Positions 1-9,487 of a stretch of 64,000 nucleotides of DNA are shown here, one piece after another (position 1 is the first letter of the stretch; each line of letters opens with the position of its first letter). Under the pieces are notes generated by a model, which made no database searches, was not told the DNA's origin, and saw only the letters and a list, made by a program, of their open reading frames with translations. A program made the position numbers and the translations under genes. This stretch comes from Alteromonas sp. RKMC-009 (lineage in GTDB: Bacteria > Pseudomonadota > Gammaproteobacteria > Enterobacterales > Alteromonadaceae), in assembly GCF_003584565.2 (NCBI RefSeq), contig NZ_CP031010.1, forward strand, positions 4,402,001 through 4,466,000. Reading direction: 5' to 3'.

Positions 1-30
1 AACCAGCTGATGTCTCGCTCGTATATTCAA

Positions 31-54
31 CTGCGTCCTGAGTAGAGGACGCAG
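31..54 (-). terminator. hairpin downstream of first gene
   Basis: An 8-bp perfect stem (CTGCGTCC / GGACGCAG) with an 8-base loop lies about 24 bases past the stop codon of the first minus-strand gene. The T-run after it is poor (TTGAATAT), so it may be a weak or Rho-assisted terminator. Confidence 0.45.
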
Positions 55-77
55 CGCGTTGTACGGGCGTAGGTACG

Positions 78-1433
78 TTAAAAAATACGCATTTCCATGC
101 TGTACACCTGCTCTTTGCCGTTTATTTCTGACATATAGACTTTATACAGATAATCAGGCGCTTCTACTTCGATAACATCATACATAACGAAGCTGTTTTC
201 ACCGGCGGCGGACAGAGCGTCAGCTTTCGGTTGCCCTTTGTAAAATTGTGCGAAATGCCAGTTGTGAGAGTCTGTATATTCACTTTGAATGAAATCAGGG
301 CTGACGTTGACCTTGCTGACATTCCGTCCTACAACTTCCACCAGCGTCCACGGGTTTATCAGCACATATCCTTTTCCGGATTGCCGGCTCGTCCAGCCAA
401 TCTTCTCGCCGGGCAGTGCAGAAATATCTAAACTCCCGGTTTCTCTGTCCTGCGCTATGTATTCATTCAGATATTCAACGGCCTCATTACTTTTCTGCCA
501 GGTAAACTCAGGTAACGATGCCATCAGTTCTTCATCGCTCAATACAAAACCGGTAGCTTCCTGCTCTTCATCCTGTTGATTGTTCACCAGATAAGTTTCG
601 CCGGTGAGCGTAAGCGTTATACTTCCCTGCCTGAAAATCTGTTGTTTTTTGCCGGTATAAATGTCTCCTTTCCCGATGCCATTAATTGACCACTTACGGT
701 AGTCGAAGCGATCATCAAAGAAGAAAAAGTTGGTTAATTCATTGCCAAAGAATGGTGAGCCGAAACGGGCTTCTGCCACGATGCCGTCTTTCAGGGTAAT
801 CCAGTGTGAGCGGCCATAGGCAAGCATTGTCCAGTGCTCATCCTGTCTGAACGTAAAAGAAGGGGTACCAAAAATGTCTTCCACCTTTTCTGACGAGTCA
901 CCGGGCTTTATGCCGTACATGCCCTCAGCAATACTCACGACGGTATTTTCTGGCAGTGCAGGCGTTATTACTTCGCCGGCACCGAACGCATCGAGGGTAA
1001 TGGTTCGTTCAGAGCGTATAACATTCATGCTGAACTGTTTATGTCCGTTCGGTGTGAGTGGAGTCACATCACCTTCATCATAATCGCTGCCGTCCTTGCA
1101 TCCGGATAACAGCTCTGCGGTCACCCTCATTTTGCCACGATTATTATTGATTTGATTAAATTTGGCTTTTAGTAACACGATCCCCCGGGCATCGACCTCC
1201 AGCGCCTTGTTAAACAAATCATCACGGGCATCCGCCATCATGTCGTTGTGCGCAGCCTCGCTGACCACATTACCATGCACAAATGACATAACAACAGCCA
1301 CACCGGTATCAATAATTTCGTAATCACACGTCGGGTAATACTTGAGGAATTCCGGCTCCTGGCCGGTAGCATTGACAGACAAACTCCCTGTCAGTAAGGC
1401 CAGAAATGTTGCTACGAAAGTCTTTATTTTCAT
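78..1433 (-). CDS. exported protein of unknown function with a BamE-like segment
   Basis: I do not recognise this as a named family. The start at 1433 is chosen because a GGAG lies about 7 bases before it and a typical signal peptide follows (MKIKTFVATFLALLTGSLSVNA); an upstream in-frame ATG at 1445 would overlap that ribosome site. The 451-residue product is probably exported. In the middle, around residues 170-220, a stretch beginning GIKPGDSSEKVEDIFGTPS and ending in a WITLKDGIV-type strand resembles the SmpA/OmlA (BamE) fold, which has a Gly-x-Pro turn and ends in an F/L-x-DGxV strand. The C-terminal third is rich in Trp, Tyr and acidic residues and has no motif I can name. The next upstream gene on the same strand is 83 bases away and unrelated. 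Confidence 0.75.
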   Translation of the reverse strand: MKIKTFVATFLALLTGSLSVNATGQEPEFLKYYPTCDYEIIDTGVAVVMSFVHGNVVSEAAHNDMMADARDDLFNKALEVDARGIVLLKAKFNQINNNRGKMRVTAELLSGCKDGSDYDEGDVTPLTPNGHKQFSMNVIRSERTITLDAFGAGEVITPALPENTVVSIAEGMYGIKPGDSSEKVEDIFGTPSFTFRQDEHWTMLAYGRSHWITLKDGIVAEARFGSPFFGNELTNFFFFDDRFDYRKWSINGIGKGDIYTGKKQQIFRQGSITLTLTGETYLVNNQQDEEQEATGFVLSDEELMASLPEFTWQKSNEAVEYLNEYIAQDRETGSLDISALPGEKIGWTSRQSGKGYVLINPWTLVEVVGRNVSKVNVSPDFIQSEYTDSHNWHFAQFYKGQPKADALSAAGENSFVMYDVIEVEAPDYLYKVYMSEINGKEQVYSMEMRIF

Positions 1434-1516
1434 GACACACTCCATGTTTTTACGACAGATATAACAACACTAACTGGCCAAAAAGCAAACTAAAATATGA
1501 ACCTGACGTGGCTCCG

Positions 1517-4500
1517 TTACGGCCTGATATCATGCGCCGGCGTGCGGACATCCGGCAGTGTCTCCCCTTCCAGCGGGTTTACCGGATTCAGTTTTATCTG
1601 CTCTTTTAAATAGCGGATTGCAGCTTCGAGCTGGGCGTCTTTTCCATTGAATGTTGCATAAGGAAGATTATCGACTTCCCTGTCCGGACTGATCCCCCGC
1701 CCTTCAGTTATCCAGCGTCCGTCTGCAGCAAATACAGGAAACTCAGCCACCCGCGCCATACCATTATCGGCAACGCGGTTGCGTCCGGTAAGCCACACAC
1801 CGGCACCTGCGGTCTGCTTGCCGATAACCGGAGCCAGGCGCATTGCTTTTACTCCGGCAGTGAACGTTTCGCCATCTGAATAGGTAAACTGATCGGCCAG
1901 TACCACAAGGTGACCACGGAAGGTTTGCTGCATGTTTGTGCCCACGCTACCGGTAGGATACTGCCAGAACATCCATACCCGCCGGAGCAGTTTCTCCAGG
2001 ATCATGCTGTCTACGTTGCCACCGCGATTACGCCTGACATCAATGATTAAGCCATCCTTTTTATACTGGGCATAGAACTCCCGCGCAAACGACGCCACAT
2101 CATTACCCCCCATTGCATAGAGGTGCAGATAGCCGATGTCAGCATCTTCCTGATTCACTTTTTCGCTGTTCGCCATTACCCAGTCACGGTAGCGCTGTGC
2201 AAAATCTGTATTCACATCTGTCGGGGTAACAACGGTTTTCACTACTTTCTCACCCCGTTTCAGTGTCAGCAACACCTGCTTGCCGGCGGTGTTCATGAGC
2301 GCCCGTACTACGTCTGCGCGGGTTTGTGTTTCACGGCCATTTACCGCAAGGACTATATCGCCTTCTTTCGCATCGGTACCCGGCTTTGCCAGAGGTGGAG
2401 CTTCTGCCGGAATTTCACTGTCGTAACGGTAAATGTGGGAAAGCAGTACACCATCAGCGGTGTCTTCAATAATTCCGCCCAGCATGGCCGCTTTGGCTGC
2501 ATTTTTATCAGCCGGCATTTCACCGCCCCGCACCTGACTGTGTAACGCATTGAGCTCTCCCATCATCTGGGCAAAAACGTCATTCAGTTCACTCCGGTGT
2601 GTTACACGTGCAAGCAGCGGAGCGTATTTCTTTTCTACCTGTTTCCAGTCGAGCCCCCGCATCGCCGGATCGAACAGTGACTCCCTGTGCATCAGCCAGG
2701 CATCATGGAACATCTGCGCCCATTCCTGTTGCGGCGTAATGCGCATTTGCCAGCCTGCTGTATCGAGTTGCTTACCTGACAAGTCTTTCGGAAAACTGGT
2801 ACTGGCAGGCACGATATACATGTGCTTATTGCCCTTACCCTGTTTGTGTACAAACAGGGACTTTCCGTCTGCGGATAAGGCATAACCGGCCACACCGGAG
2901 GTCACCGCCTTCAGCTTACCGTCGTGCTTAATTGCCATCCCTTTCAGCACGGCTGCACTGCCACTTTGTTCCGTTACAAATAAGGTTGAGTCAGTCATAG
3001 TCAGATGACCGTAGTTAGCCGGACTGACTGGCACCTGCCAGAGTCTCGAAGTCAGGCCATCCCATGTCACAACGGAACCTTCCTGCTCACCTTCCTGCTC
3101 TGACCCCGTTTCATCTTTTTCTGAGCCTTTAATTTTACGGTTCAGCTCGGTTGGCGCGGCAAAACTGAAATCACCGTTACCGGTAAGATCAAGAGCAAAA
3201 ATTTGTGTCGGTTTGTCAAAGGCGGTCCCCATGGCACGGTCGCCCCAGGGATTCGACGGTGAAGCAACAAAATGCCGGTCAGACAGAAAATAAAGCCACT
3301 GACTGTCTGCACTGAACGCCGGAGAGTAAGACTGGTATTTATCCGATGTGACTTCCATCCCCCGCTGTTCAGCCATGGCATACAGATAAATACTATTGCG
3401 CTCGTTGCCTAAAATATTACGGCTTACAGCCAGCAGTTTGCTGTCCGCAGACCACACCAGGTCCGGGGTGGCAAACAATCCGTCACTGTCGTCCAGTACC
3501 GTGGACACCGTGCTATCGGAAGTATTGAGAACCTGAACCTTTCCCTCATTGTCGTCGAAGGCAAGCCACTTACCGTCAGGTGAAAGGGATAACTGCCAGC
3601 GGAAGGCATCGCCATTTTTTGTGAGTTGCTCAGCCTGGTCAGAACCATCTGCTGCAAAACGCCAGATCTCCGTTTCACCGCTGGCGTCATTTAATGCATA
3701 AACCCACTTCCCGTCATGACTGAGCAGGGCTTTCCGGCTGCGTGAATCTTCCGGCGTATCCACTTCAACCAGTCTTGAACCATCTGTTCTGGCAATAGCA
3801 ATGCGGCCCCTGGCGGTCAACACAACGGCATCACCGGATTGCGCGAAGGCCGTATTGGTAAGAAACTCAAGAGGCGCATTGTCCCAGTGTTCCCGCAGGT
3901 AGGGGAAATCTGAAATTAGCTGAACCGGCACAATATCGCTGCTGCCTGATGACAAGTCTTTCAACACTAAATCCGCACCCTGCTGGTACACAATCCGGTT
4001 GCTGTCTGCACTGGCACCGCGTACCGTCCAGTCTGCCGTTGCGGATTCTTTTCGCAGAGATTTTCCGTCGGGAGTCATCGACCAGAGGCTGTCCGGGCCA
4101 TCCTGGTTACTGATAAAATAAACACGGTTGTCTGCCAGCATTGGGGTGCGTACAGAACCGTTATGGTCTGCTGTTAATCGCTCAGCCTCCTGCCCGGAAT
4201 GCAGTTTCCAGCGCCAGAGTTCGCCTTTTGCGCCCCCCTGGTAATAGTTTGCATTGTCGCCGGATACCTGTAAGCCAAAGCGAACAAAGTAGAGCCACTC
4301 ACCTTTGTCATCAATGACCCCCTCGACTGCATCAGCGAGAGGTAAAGTAGTGACCTTGCCTGAATCCGGCTCCAGCAGTTTAAGAACATAACTATTGGCA
4401 GGTCCCGTATGGCTGTTCGTGCTGTAAAGAAGTGCGCCGGATGTCGTCCACTGGTGAAGTTTAACTGCCGCATTTTCGAAGGTGGCACGCTTTGCCACAC

Positions 4501-4816
4501 CACCACTCACAGGTTTCATGTAAACTTCTGTCGTGCCTCCATAGTTAGCAACAAATGCCAGTTGTGTACCATCAGGAGAAATAACCGGCTGCGTTTCTTC
4601 TGCCCGTTGGGTAGTTAACCGTGTCGCTCCGAACTGACCGCCATTCTTAGTGTTCAAATCTACAGACCAGAGATCGCCTTCAGCGTTGAATATCAGCTGG
4701 TCATTATGCAAAACCGGTTCACGGTAATACCCCGGAGCCGCCATGGCCTGCGATACAGAGAGGGCAAGCAGCACTGCTATGCTGCGCGCGAGTCGTTTGC
4801 TCTTCATTCGTTTCAT
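1517..4816 (-). CDS. tricorn-type S41 protease with beta-propellers and PDZ domain
   Basis: The 1099-residue product has a signal peptide ending in SQAMA, so it is likely periplasmic. This differs from archaeal tricorn protease, which is cytosolic. The N-terminal 650 residues carry repeated SPDGTQLAF / SPDGKWLAF-type blades (WD40-like and TolB-like beta-propellers). A tricorn core follows, then a PDZ domain (around KEGDIVLAVNGRE) and an S41 peptidase domain. The probable catalytic serine is near residue 980 in the YSDGE motif, with a conserved His in NALHSQVRGG. Tricorn-family enzymes cut peptides processively into short fragments. The start at 4816 has AGGGA about 7 bases upstream. The neighbours do not suggest a particular substrate. 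The domain order matches bacterial tricorn homologues well; the protease role comes from the family. Confidence 0.9.
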   Translation of the reverse strand: MKRMKSKRLARSIAVLLALSVSQAMAAPGYYREPVLHNDQLIFNAEGDLWSVDLNTKNGGQFGATRLTTQRAEETQPVISPDGTQLAFVANYGGTTEVYMKPVSGGVAKRATFENAAVKLHQWTTSGALLYSTNSHTGPANSYVLKLLEPDSGKVTTLPLADAVEGVIDDKGEWLYFVRFGLQVSGDNANYYQGGAKGELWRWKLHSGQEAERLTADHNGSVRTPMLADNRVYFISNQDGPDSLWSMTPDGKSLRKESATADWTVRGASADSNRIVYQQGADLVLKDLSSGSSDIVPVQLISDFPYLREHWDNAPLEFLTNTAFAQSGDAVVLTARGRIAIARTDGSRLVEVDTPEDSRSRKALLSHDGKWVYALNDASGETEIWRFAADGSDQAEQLTKNGDAFRWQLSLSPDGKWLAFDDNEGKVQVLNTSDSTVSTVLDDSDGLFATPDLVWSADSKLLAVSRNILGNERNSIYLYAMAEQRGMEVTSDKYQSYSPAFSADSQWLYFLSDRHFVASPSNPWGDRAMGTAFDKPTQIFALDLTGNGDFSFAAPTELNRKIKGSEKDETGSEQEGEQEGSVVTWDGLTSRLWQVPVSPANYGHLTMTDSTLFVTEQSGSAAVLKGMAIKHDGKLKAVTSGVAGYALSADGKSLFVHKQGKGNKHMYIVPASTSFPKDLSGKQLDTAGWQMRITPQQEWAQMFHDAWLMHRESLFDPAMRGLDWKQVEKKYAPLLARVTHRSELNDVFAQMMGELNALHSQVRGGEMPADKNAAKAAMLGGIIEDTADGVLLSHIYRYDSEIPAEAPPLAKPGTDAKEGDIVLAVNGRETQTRADVVRALMNTAGKQVLLTLKRGEKVVKTVVTPTDVNTDFAQRYRDWVMANSEKVNQEDADIGYLHLYAMGGNDVASFAREFYAQYKKDGLIIDVRRNRGGNVDSMILEKLLRRVWMFWQYPTGSVGTNMQQTFRGHLVVLADQFTYSDGETFTAGVKAMRLAPVIGKQTAGAGVWLTGRNRVADNGMARVAEFPVFAADGRWITEGRGISPDREVDNLPYATFNGKDAQLEAAIRYLKEQIKLNPVNPLEGETLPDVRTPAHDIRP

Positions 4817-4922
4817 GGTTTGTTCCCTGTTGTAAGTGCTTTATAATTTATTTTTTCATCCCCGCCTCAACGCTGACGCTTTTTTATTCTTCGTCAGAGA
4901 AGTCAATCTGAGGAGCTTCTTT

Positions 4923-5666
4923 TTGTTTATCGAACAACTTTCATTTACAGACATCAGTATCGTGCTGGCAATTGGCTTTATGGTCGGTCTGGCCAAGGCC
5001 GGCATCCATGGTACATCTCTGCTGTCAGTTCCCTTACTTGCCATACTGTTCGGCGGAAAAGGTTCTTCCGGCATCATGCTGCCAATGCTGATTGCCGCTG
5101 ATGTTTTTGCAGTCTATCACTATCACAGACACGCAAACTGGCAGTTTCTGATGAAACTGTTTCCTCCTGCGATTGCCGGAGTATTGCTTGGCACGTGGCT
5201 GGGCGACCACATCGACGACGGTATGTTCATGCGGGTCATGGCGGTGATTATTTTCGCCAGTGTGGCGTTAATGCTATGGCTGGAAAAGCGAAAAGCCGAC
5301 GTACCTGATAATACGACGTTTGCTCTGCTGACCGGTGTCATGGGGGGATTCACCACTATGGTGGGCAATCTGGCCGGCTCTGTGATGGCTGTTTACCTGC
5401 TGAGTATGCGGTTACCTAAAAATGTATTTATTGGTACTGCTGCCTGGTTTTTCCTTGTCATCAACCTGTTTAAAGTCCCTTTTCATGTTTTTGTGTGGGA
5501 GACCATCAGTTGGGAAAGCCTGAAATTGAATTTGCTCGCACTGCCACTCATCATTGCAGGGGTATATTGCGGGATCTGGCTGGTAAAACGTATCAGTGAA
5601 GCTCACTACCGCTGGCTGGTTATCATCATGACCTTACTCGCAGCACTGGCGTTACTGCCGGGTTAA
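4923..5666 (+). CDS. TSUP-family (TauE/SafE) membrane permease
   Basis: This is a polytopic membrane protein of the TSUP family, often linked with sulfite, sulfonate or other small-anion export. The motif FMVGLAKAGIHGTSLLSVPLL near the N-terminus and a second, related half later (TGVMGGFTTMVGNLAGSVMAVYLL) are the two family repeats, and about eight hydrophobic segments are visible. The reading frame opens at 4836, but I chose the TTG at 4923 because AGGAG lies 7 bases before it. The resulting 247 residues is the usual family length and removes a charged, non-homologous-looking leader. The gene diverges from the tricorn protease and converges with the DUF2798 gene 4 bases away. The transported compound cannot be told from sequence. 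Confidence 0.88.
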   Translation: MFIEQLSFTDISIVLAIGFMVGLAKAGIHGTSLLSVPLLAILFGGKGSSGIMLPMLIAADVFAVYHYHRHANWQFLMKLFPPAIAGVLLGTWLGDHIDDGMFMRVMAVIIFASVALMLWLEKRKADVPDNTTFALLTGVMGGFTTMVGNLAGSVMAVYLLSMRLPKNVFIGTAAWFFLVINLFKVPFHVFVWETISWESLKLNLLALPLIIAGVYCGIWLVKRISEAHYRWLVIIMTLLAALALLPG

Positions 5667-5670
5667 CCCT

Positions 5671-5913
5671 TCACCTCTGCGCAGCCACCTCTGTTGCCAC
5701 AAGGCGCATAACGATGCGCTTGACTACCGGCGACACCACCATAATCACAGGAAAAGCGATGGCAAACGTCAGTGGCCAGGAATTCAGCCAGCTAACAATC
5801 AGCACGTCTGTAAAACCGATATTAATTGTTGTTACTACCAGCGACATAATGCCGGACATAAAGAAAGCCATGAATAATGCAAAAACCACCGGTGCATAAC
5901 GGGGATGAATCAT
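5671..5913 (-). CDS. DUF2798 small membrane protein
   Basis: This 80-residue protein has two hydrophobic helices separated by a short loop. It starts at MIHPRYAPVVFALFMAFFMSG and contains the SWLNSWPLTFAIAFP pattern typical of DUF2798 proteins, whose function is unknown. The longer frame from 5961 adds 16 residues without a ribosome site, whereas the ATG at 5913 has AAGG upstream. The stop codon is 4 bases from the convergent TSUP gene. Known family members are small two-helix inner-membrane proteins. Confidence 0.8.
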   Translation of the reverse strand: MIHPRYAPVVFALFMAFFMSGIMSLVVTTINIGFTDVLIVSWLNSWPLTFAIAFPVIMVVSPVVKRIVMRLVATEVAAQR

Positions 5914-6045
5914 AGAAGAACCTTTGAAATAAAAAATGAAGAGATGCGTGATGCGATGCACACTATAGCACAGAGGCTGTCGCGATATTACTTTGTGATT
6001 AAAAAGTATGCTAACTTAAAAGTAATGACACCACCGGAGACGGAA

Positions 6046-6165
6046 ATGAAAACCTGGGAAGAGCATAAAAAGCAAATGGCAGCTGATGAAAGACGGGAGT
6101 GGATTCTGGCTCTGGCAGTCACAGCAGTTATTTTTCCGTTCATTGCCGTGCTTTTCATTTTTTAG
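6046..6165 (+). CDS. 39-residue single-span membrane protein
   Basis: This short gene encodes a charged N-terminal half (KTWEEHKKQMAADERREW) followed by one hydrophobic helix to the C-terminus (ILALAVTAVIFPFIAVLFIF). GGAGA lies 5 bases before the ATG at 6046. The open frame extends upstream to 5905, but the added part has no ribosome site and overlaps the divergent DUF2798 gene start. The layout, a charged amphipathic part then a C-terminal membrane anchor, is common among small stress-associated membrane proteins. I cannot name a family. Confidence 0.55.
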   Translation: MKTWEEHKKQMAADERREWILALAVTAVIFPFIAVLFIF

Positions 6166-6206
6166 GTAAGGCGCCGGAACGGATAGTATTTTCAGGTTCC
6201 GGAATC

Positions 6207-6232
6207 AAAAAAGCCCCGCTTACGCGAGGCTT
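6207..6232 (-). terminator. rho-independent terminator after tRNA-Phe
   Basis: On the minus strand AAGCCTCGC - GTAA - GCGGGGCTT is followed directly by a run of T. It lies about 8 bases past the tRNA 3' end, as expected for a single-gene tRNA transcript. Confidence 0.85.
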
Positions 6233-6239
6233 CTAAGAA

Positions 6240-6315
6240 TGGTGCCCAGAGGCGGGATCGAACCACCGACACGCGGATTTTCAATCCGCTGCTCTACCAA
6301 CTGAGCTATCTGGGC
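6240..6315 (-). tRNA. tRNA-Phe (GAA)
   Basis: The 76-nt cloverleaf reads GCCCAGATAGCTCAGTTGG from its 5' end at 6315. The acceptor stem GCCCAGA pairs with TCTGGGC, the D-loop is AGTTGGTAGA, and the T-arm carries GGTTCGATCC. The anticodon loop TTGAAAA gives GAA (Phe), and a CCA end is encoded at 6242-6240. Confidence 0.97.
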
Positions 6316-6366
6316 GAAACTTAGTAGCGAGGAGACTTTTTAAAGCCTGTCTTGCTGTGGGTGCGT

Positions 6367-6395
6367 ATTAAACGGATTTCCGTGCTTCAAGTCAA
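6367..6395 (-). promoter_or_regulatory. sigma-70 promoter for tRNA-Phe
   Basis: On the minus strand TTGACT (6395-6390) and TTTAAT (6372-6367) are separated by exactly 17 bases. The distance to the tRNA 5' end leaves a leader of about 45 bases. This is a near-consensus promoter in the only gap upstream of the tRNA. Confidence 0.7.
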
Positions 6396-6485
6396 CCGTT
6401 TTTCTGCATATTTTTTTCAACTGCGCATTAGTTGCGCAATTCAGAGAAAAAAACAGCAACCCGTGCATTTTTCAGCCGTTTAACA

Positions 6486-6758
6486 CTACTTCTTCGGGGG
6501 GACGTAGCCTTCGATGGTCGGCTCAATCCCTTCGAACAAAAAGGCCTCCATTTTTTCTTCCAGGAACTTTCTGTCTGTGGGTTCCATCATATTCAGCTTT
6601 TGCTCGTTGATCAGCATGGTTTGCTTTTTCTGCCATGCGGCAAAGGCTTCTTTAGAAATATTGTCAAAAATGCGCTTTCCCAGTTCGCCGGGATAAAGCT
6701 GAAAATCCAGTCCGTCTGCGTCTTTATTCAGATGCTGGCAAAATACTTGTCTGCTCAT
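6486..6758 (-). CDS. yggX: YggX, oxidative-damage / Fe(II)-trafficking protein
   Basis: This 90-residue protein matches the YggX family over its full length. It has the N-terminal MSRQVFCQ with the conserved Cys7, the PGELGKRI block, the [16 protein letters not shown] helix and the [11 protein letters not shown] segment. In enterobacteria YggX protects iron-sulfur proteins from oxidative damage and is proposed to move Fe(II). It lies 47 bases downstream of mutY on the same strand, the classic mutY-yggX arrangement, which fits because MutY carries a [4Fe-4S] cluster. It is cytoplasmic. Confidence 0.96.
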   Translation of the reverse strand: MSRQVFCQHLNKDADGLDFQLYPGELGKRIFDNISKEAFAAWQKKQTMLINEQKLNMMEPTDRKFLEEKMEAFLFEGIEPTIEGYVPPKK

Positions 6759-6805
6759 GGTGTCTCCTTAAGCCGGGCTGACAAACCCGCGATTGTGGGC
6801 ATAGT

Positions 6806-7846
6806 CTAAAGGAATTGTTTTATTTGCGAGATAATTTTTTGCGTGGGTGCTGCCGTACCCACGCCCAGAGGCTCATCAAGATTAAACCAGCGCTGATTAT
6901 TTTCCTCAACCCGCTGCTGCTCAATGCCGTCAGCCAGAATCAACCAGGGCTGAATATCCAGATGAAAATGACTGAAGGTATGCCTGAAAGGCTCAAGCGC
7001 TTTCATTTCGCCCACACTCACCGGTAACTCATCTGTCATTTCTGTGACCGGCTTATCTGTTTCTATAAATCCGTACAATCCGCCCCAAAGACCGGCCGGA
7101 GGACGCTGCGCCATTAACACACTGCCGTGATAAAGCACTGCCACCATAGACGTGGTACGCACAGGCAAGACTTTCTTTGGCTTTTTACCGGGAAACTCCC
7201 CTTGCCGTCCCTGCGCATAGGCCAGGCAATCTGTTTGCAACGGACATGCATCGCAGCGGGGCTTTGAACGGGTACATATCATGGCTCCTAAGTCCATCAT
7301 GGCCTGAGTGTAGTGATTACAACGTTGCTCAGGGGTATTCGCAGCGGCATATTCCCATAGCTGATTCTCCACCGGCTTTTGTCCCGGCCAACCTTCCACG
7401 GCATTGAACCGGGCCAGTACCCGTTTAACATTGCCATCAAGGATTGGATGGTTCTGACCACAGGCGATAGACAGTACAGCGCCGGCAGTAGAACGGCCGA
7501 TGCCGGGTAAAGCGACAACCTCATCAAGGGTAGCCGGAAACTGGCCATGATATTGCCCGGCGATAATGCCTGCCGCTTTATGAAGATTGCGGGCTCTGGC
7601 GTAATAACCCAATCCCGTCCAGTGATCCAGTACGGCATCCTGCGATGCATCTGCCAGGTCATTTACCGTAGGAAAACTGTTCATAAAGCGCTGGTAATAA
7701 GGGATGACTGTTGAAACCTGCGTTTGCTGAAGCATGATTTCCGACACCCAAACCCCGTAGGGCGTGATATTCTGCTGCCAGGGAAGATGTTTACGGCCAT
7801 GCACATCGAACCAGTCCAGTACACGTTCTGAGAATTGCTTTGTCAT
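6806..7846 (-). CDS. mutY: MutY adenine DNA glycosylase
   Basis: MutY removes adenine mispaired with 8-oxoguanine. The 346-residue length fits the family. Visible features are the EIMLQQTQV motif of the catalytic glutamate region, the helix-hairpin-helix [11 protein letters not shown], and the catalytic aspartate in ILDGNVKR. The [4Fe-4S] ligands follow as C-x6-C-x2-C-x5-C ([17 protein letters not shown]). A C-terminal NUDIX-like 8-oxoG recognition domain begins near residue 230. It is first in a two-gene unit with yggX. Confidence 0.97.
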   Translation of the reverse strand: MTKQFSERVLDWFDVHGRKHLPWQQNITPYGVWVSEIMLQQTQVSTVIPYYQRFMNSFPTVNDLADASQDAVLDHWTGLGYYARARNLHKAAGIIAGQYHGQFPATLDEVVALPGIGRSTAGAVLSIACGQNHPILDGNVKRVLARFNAVEGWPGQKPVENQLWEYAAANTPEQRCNHYTQAMMDLGAMICTRSKPRCDACPLQTDCLAYAQGRQGEFPGKKPKKVLPVRTTSMVAVLYHGSVLMAQRPPAGLWGGLYGFIETDKPVTEMTDELPVSVGEMKALEPFRHTFSHFHLDIQPWLILADGIEQQRVEENNQRWFNLDEPLGVGTAAPTQKIISQIKQFL

Positions 7847-7926
7847 TTAGGCTATTTATTCACTCTTTCTGCTACCCCGCTATGATAACATGCCGCGCTG
7901 AATACCAAAGTTAAGCAGGTGTAAGC

Positions 7927-8622
7927 GTGTCACTTCCTACATTATTCCTTCCGGGCACATTGTGTGATGAAAGAGTGTGGTTGCCGGTATGGCAGAAACT
8001 GCAGGTTCATCAGCGTCGCTACGTACCTTTGCAGTGGGCTTCTTCCATGGATGAGATGCTGGCTTTGACCACCGACCGTGTTCTGGCAGGTGAAAAAGTA
8101 CACCTTGCCGGCTTTTCCATGGGCGGTTATATCGCTGCACGCTGGGCGATTGATAATCCTGACAGCGTTGCATCACTGACGATGATCGCCAGCTCTCCTT
8201 ACGGTTTAACTGCAGAAGAAGAAAAACGCCGTGCCCAACTGCTCACTATGTTAAAAAAAGGCAGTTTCAAACCTGACAGCCCGGCCTACATTACCCGCTT
8301 TGTTCACCCTGACCACCAGAACAACCCCGATGTAGCCGGTGTTGTGCAGGACATGGGGAAAGATCTCGGTGCCGCCACCTTACTGGCTCACACACAAGCG
8401 ACCACGCCAAGACCAGCGCTGACAGACAAACTGAAAGCCTGCTCCTTCCCTGTTCATATCATTGCTGCCGCTGACGACCAGGTAGTCACAGCCGGTGTAC
8501 TTAAAGACGCCGCAGAAACCATTCCTTCAGACTCATATACGTCGGTTCCGTGCGCCGGCCACATGTGTCTTTTAGAGCAACCGGACACTGTGAGCCGTAT
8601 TTTACAGTCGATTGTGGACTAA
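7927..8622 (+). CDS. alpha/beta-fold hydrolase
   Basis: This 231-residue cytoplasmic enzyme has the alpha/beta hydrolase fold. An N-terminal LPTLFLPGTLCDERVW provides the oxyanion-hole strand, the nucleophile elbow is GFSMGG with Ser64, and a C-terminal CAGHM supplies His212; an acidic partner is likely in AAADDQVV. It resembles the broad BioH/menaquinone-esterase-like group, but no substrate can be inferred. Translation starts at a GTG at 7927 with an AGGTG upstream. It diverges from mutY. Confidence 0.85.
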   Translation: MSLPTLFLPGTLCDERVWLPVWQKLQVHQRRYVPLQWASSMDEMLALTTDRVLAGEKVHLAGFSMGGYIAARWAIDNPDSVASLTMIASSPYGLTAEEEKRRAQLLTMLKKGSFKPDSPAYITRFVHPDHQNNPDVAGVVQDMGKDLGAATLLAHTQATTPRPALTDKLKACSFPVHIIAAADDQVVTAGVLKDAAETIPSDSYTSVPCAGHMCLLEQPDTVSRILQSIVD

Positions 8623-8746
8623 TCCGGCGGATTTCACAGCAGTACCACAGTAATTGCAGTAAAATTAACCACTCTATATTGCAATCACCCGGGCAGCGGG
8701 CATAATGCCGCCCCTGTTTAACCGGTAATAGTGCGGACACGAAAAA

Positions 8747-9466
8747 ATGGGTCAATACAAAAATCAGGAAGAGGCGGAAGCCGCCGGCGTTTACATCAGC
8801 AAGGTACGCAGCTTTGTTAAACGTGAAGGCAGATTAACCAAAGGACAGGCTAAAGCGCTGGAATCTTTCTGGCCAACCATGGGCATTGAGTTTAAAGATG
8901 AAATGCTGTCTTTACAGGATCTTTACGGTCGCGATGCGCCGGTGGTGCTGGAAATAGGTTTCGGAATGGGCAAATCTCTGGTAGAAATGGCAGAGAACGA
9001 CCCGCAATCAAACTTTTTTGGTATTGAAGTACATCGTCCCGGAGTAGGCGCATGTTTATCGGAAGCCGGTGAACGGGGCCTGACGAACTTACGTGTCATG
9101 GAATACGACGCGGTAGAAGTGTTTAAGAAAATGATCCCTGACGGCAGCCTTGCCCGGGTTCAACTCTACTTTCCTGATCCATGGCATAAAAAGCGTCACC
9201 ATAAACGTCGTATCGTACAACCTGAATTTGTACAAATGGTGCGTGAGAAGCTTGCTGTCGGCGGTAAATTCCACATGGCGACAGACTGGGAACCTTACGC
9301 TGAGTATATGGCGGAAGTGATGAATGCGGCTCCCGGCTATGAGAATACTGCGACAGACGGAGACTATGTGCCCCGTCCGGACTACCGGCCAATAACGAAG
9401 TTTGAAGTCCGCGGACAAAAGCTTGGCCACGGTGTGTGGGATCTCATATACCAACGTACAGAATAA
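8747..9466 (+). CDS. trmB: TrmB, tRNA (guanine46-N7)-methyltransferase
   Basis: TrmB uses S-adenosylmethionine to make m7G46 in the variable loop of tRNAs. The 239-residue product has the SAM-binding motif [16 protein letters not shown], the [10 protein letters not shown] motif and the characteristic [15 protein letters not shown] block that ends in the basic tRNA-binding patch. The length is standard. The next gene, rsmC, starts 21 bases later, so the two RNA methyltransferases are probably co-transcribed. Confidence 0.97.
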   Translation: MGQYKNQEEAEAAGVYISKVRSFVKREGRLTKGQAKALESFWPTMGIEFKDEMLSLQDLYGRDAPVVLEIGFGMGKSLVEMAENDPQSNFFGIEVHRPGVGACLSEAGERGLTNLRVMEYDAVEVFKKMIPDGSLARVQLYFPDPWHKKRHHKRRIVQPEFVQMVREKLAVGGKFHMATDWEPYAEYMAEVMNAAPGYENTATDGDYVPRPDYRPITKFEVRGQKLGHGVWDLIYQRTE

Positions 9467-9487
9467 TAAAATAACCGGAAAACACAC

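Noticed and set aside
6422..6438. TGCGCA - TTAGT - TGCGCA hairpin as a yggX terminator
   Set aside because: The stem is only 6 bp and the T-run after it is weak. The tRNA promoter is just beyond it, so I could not support a separate terminator call.
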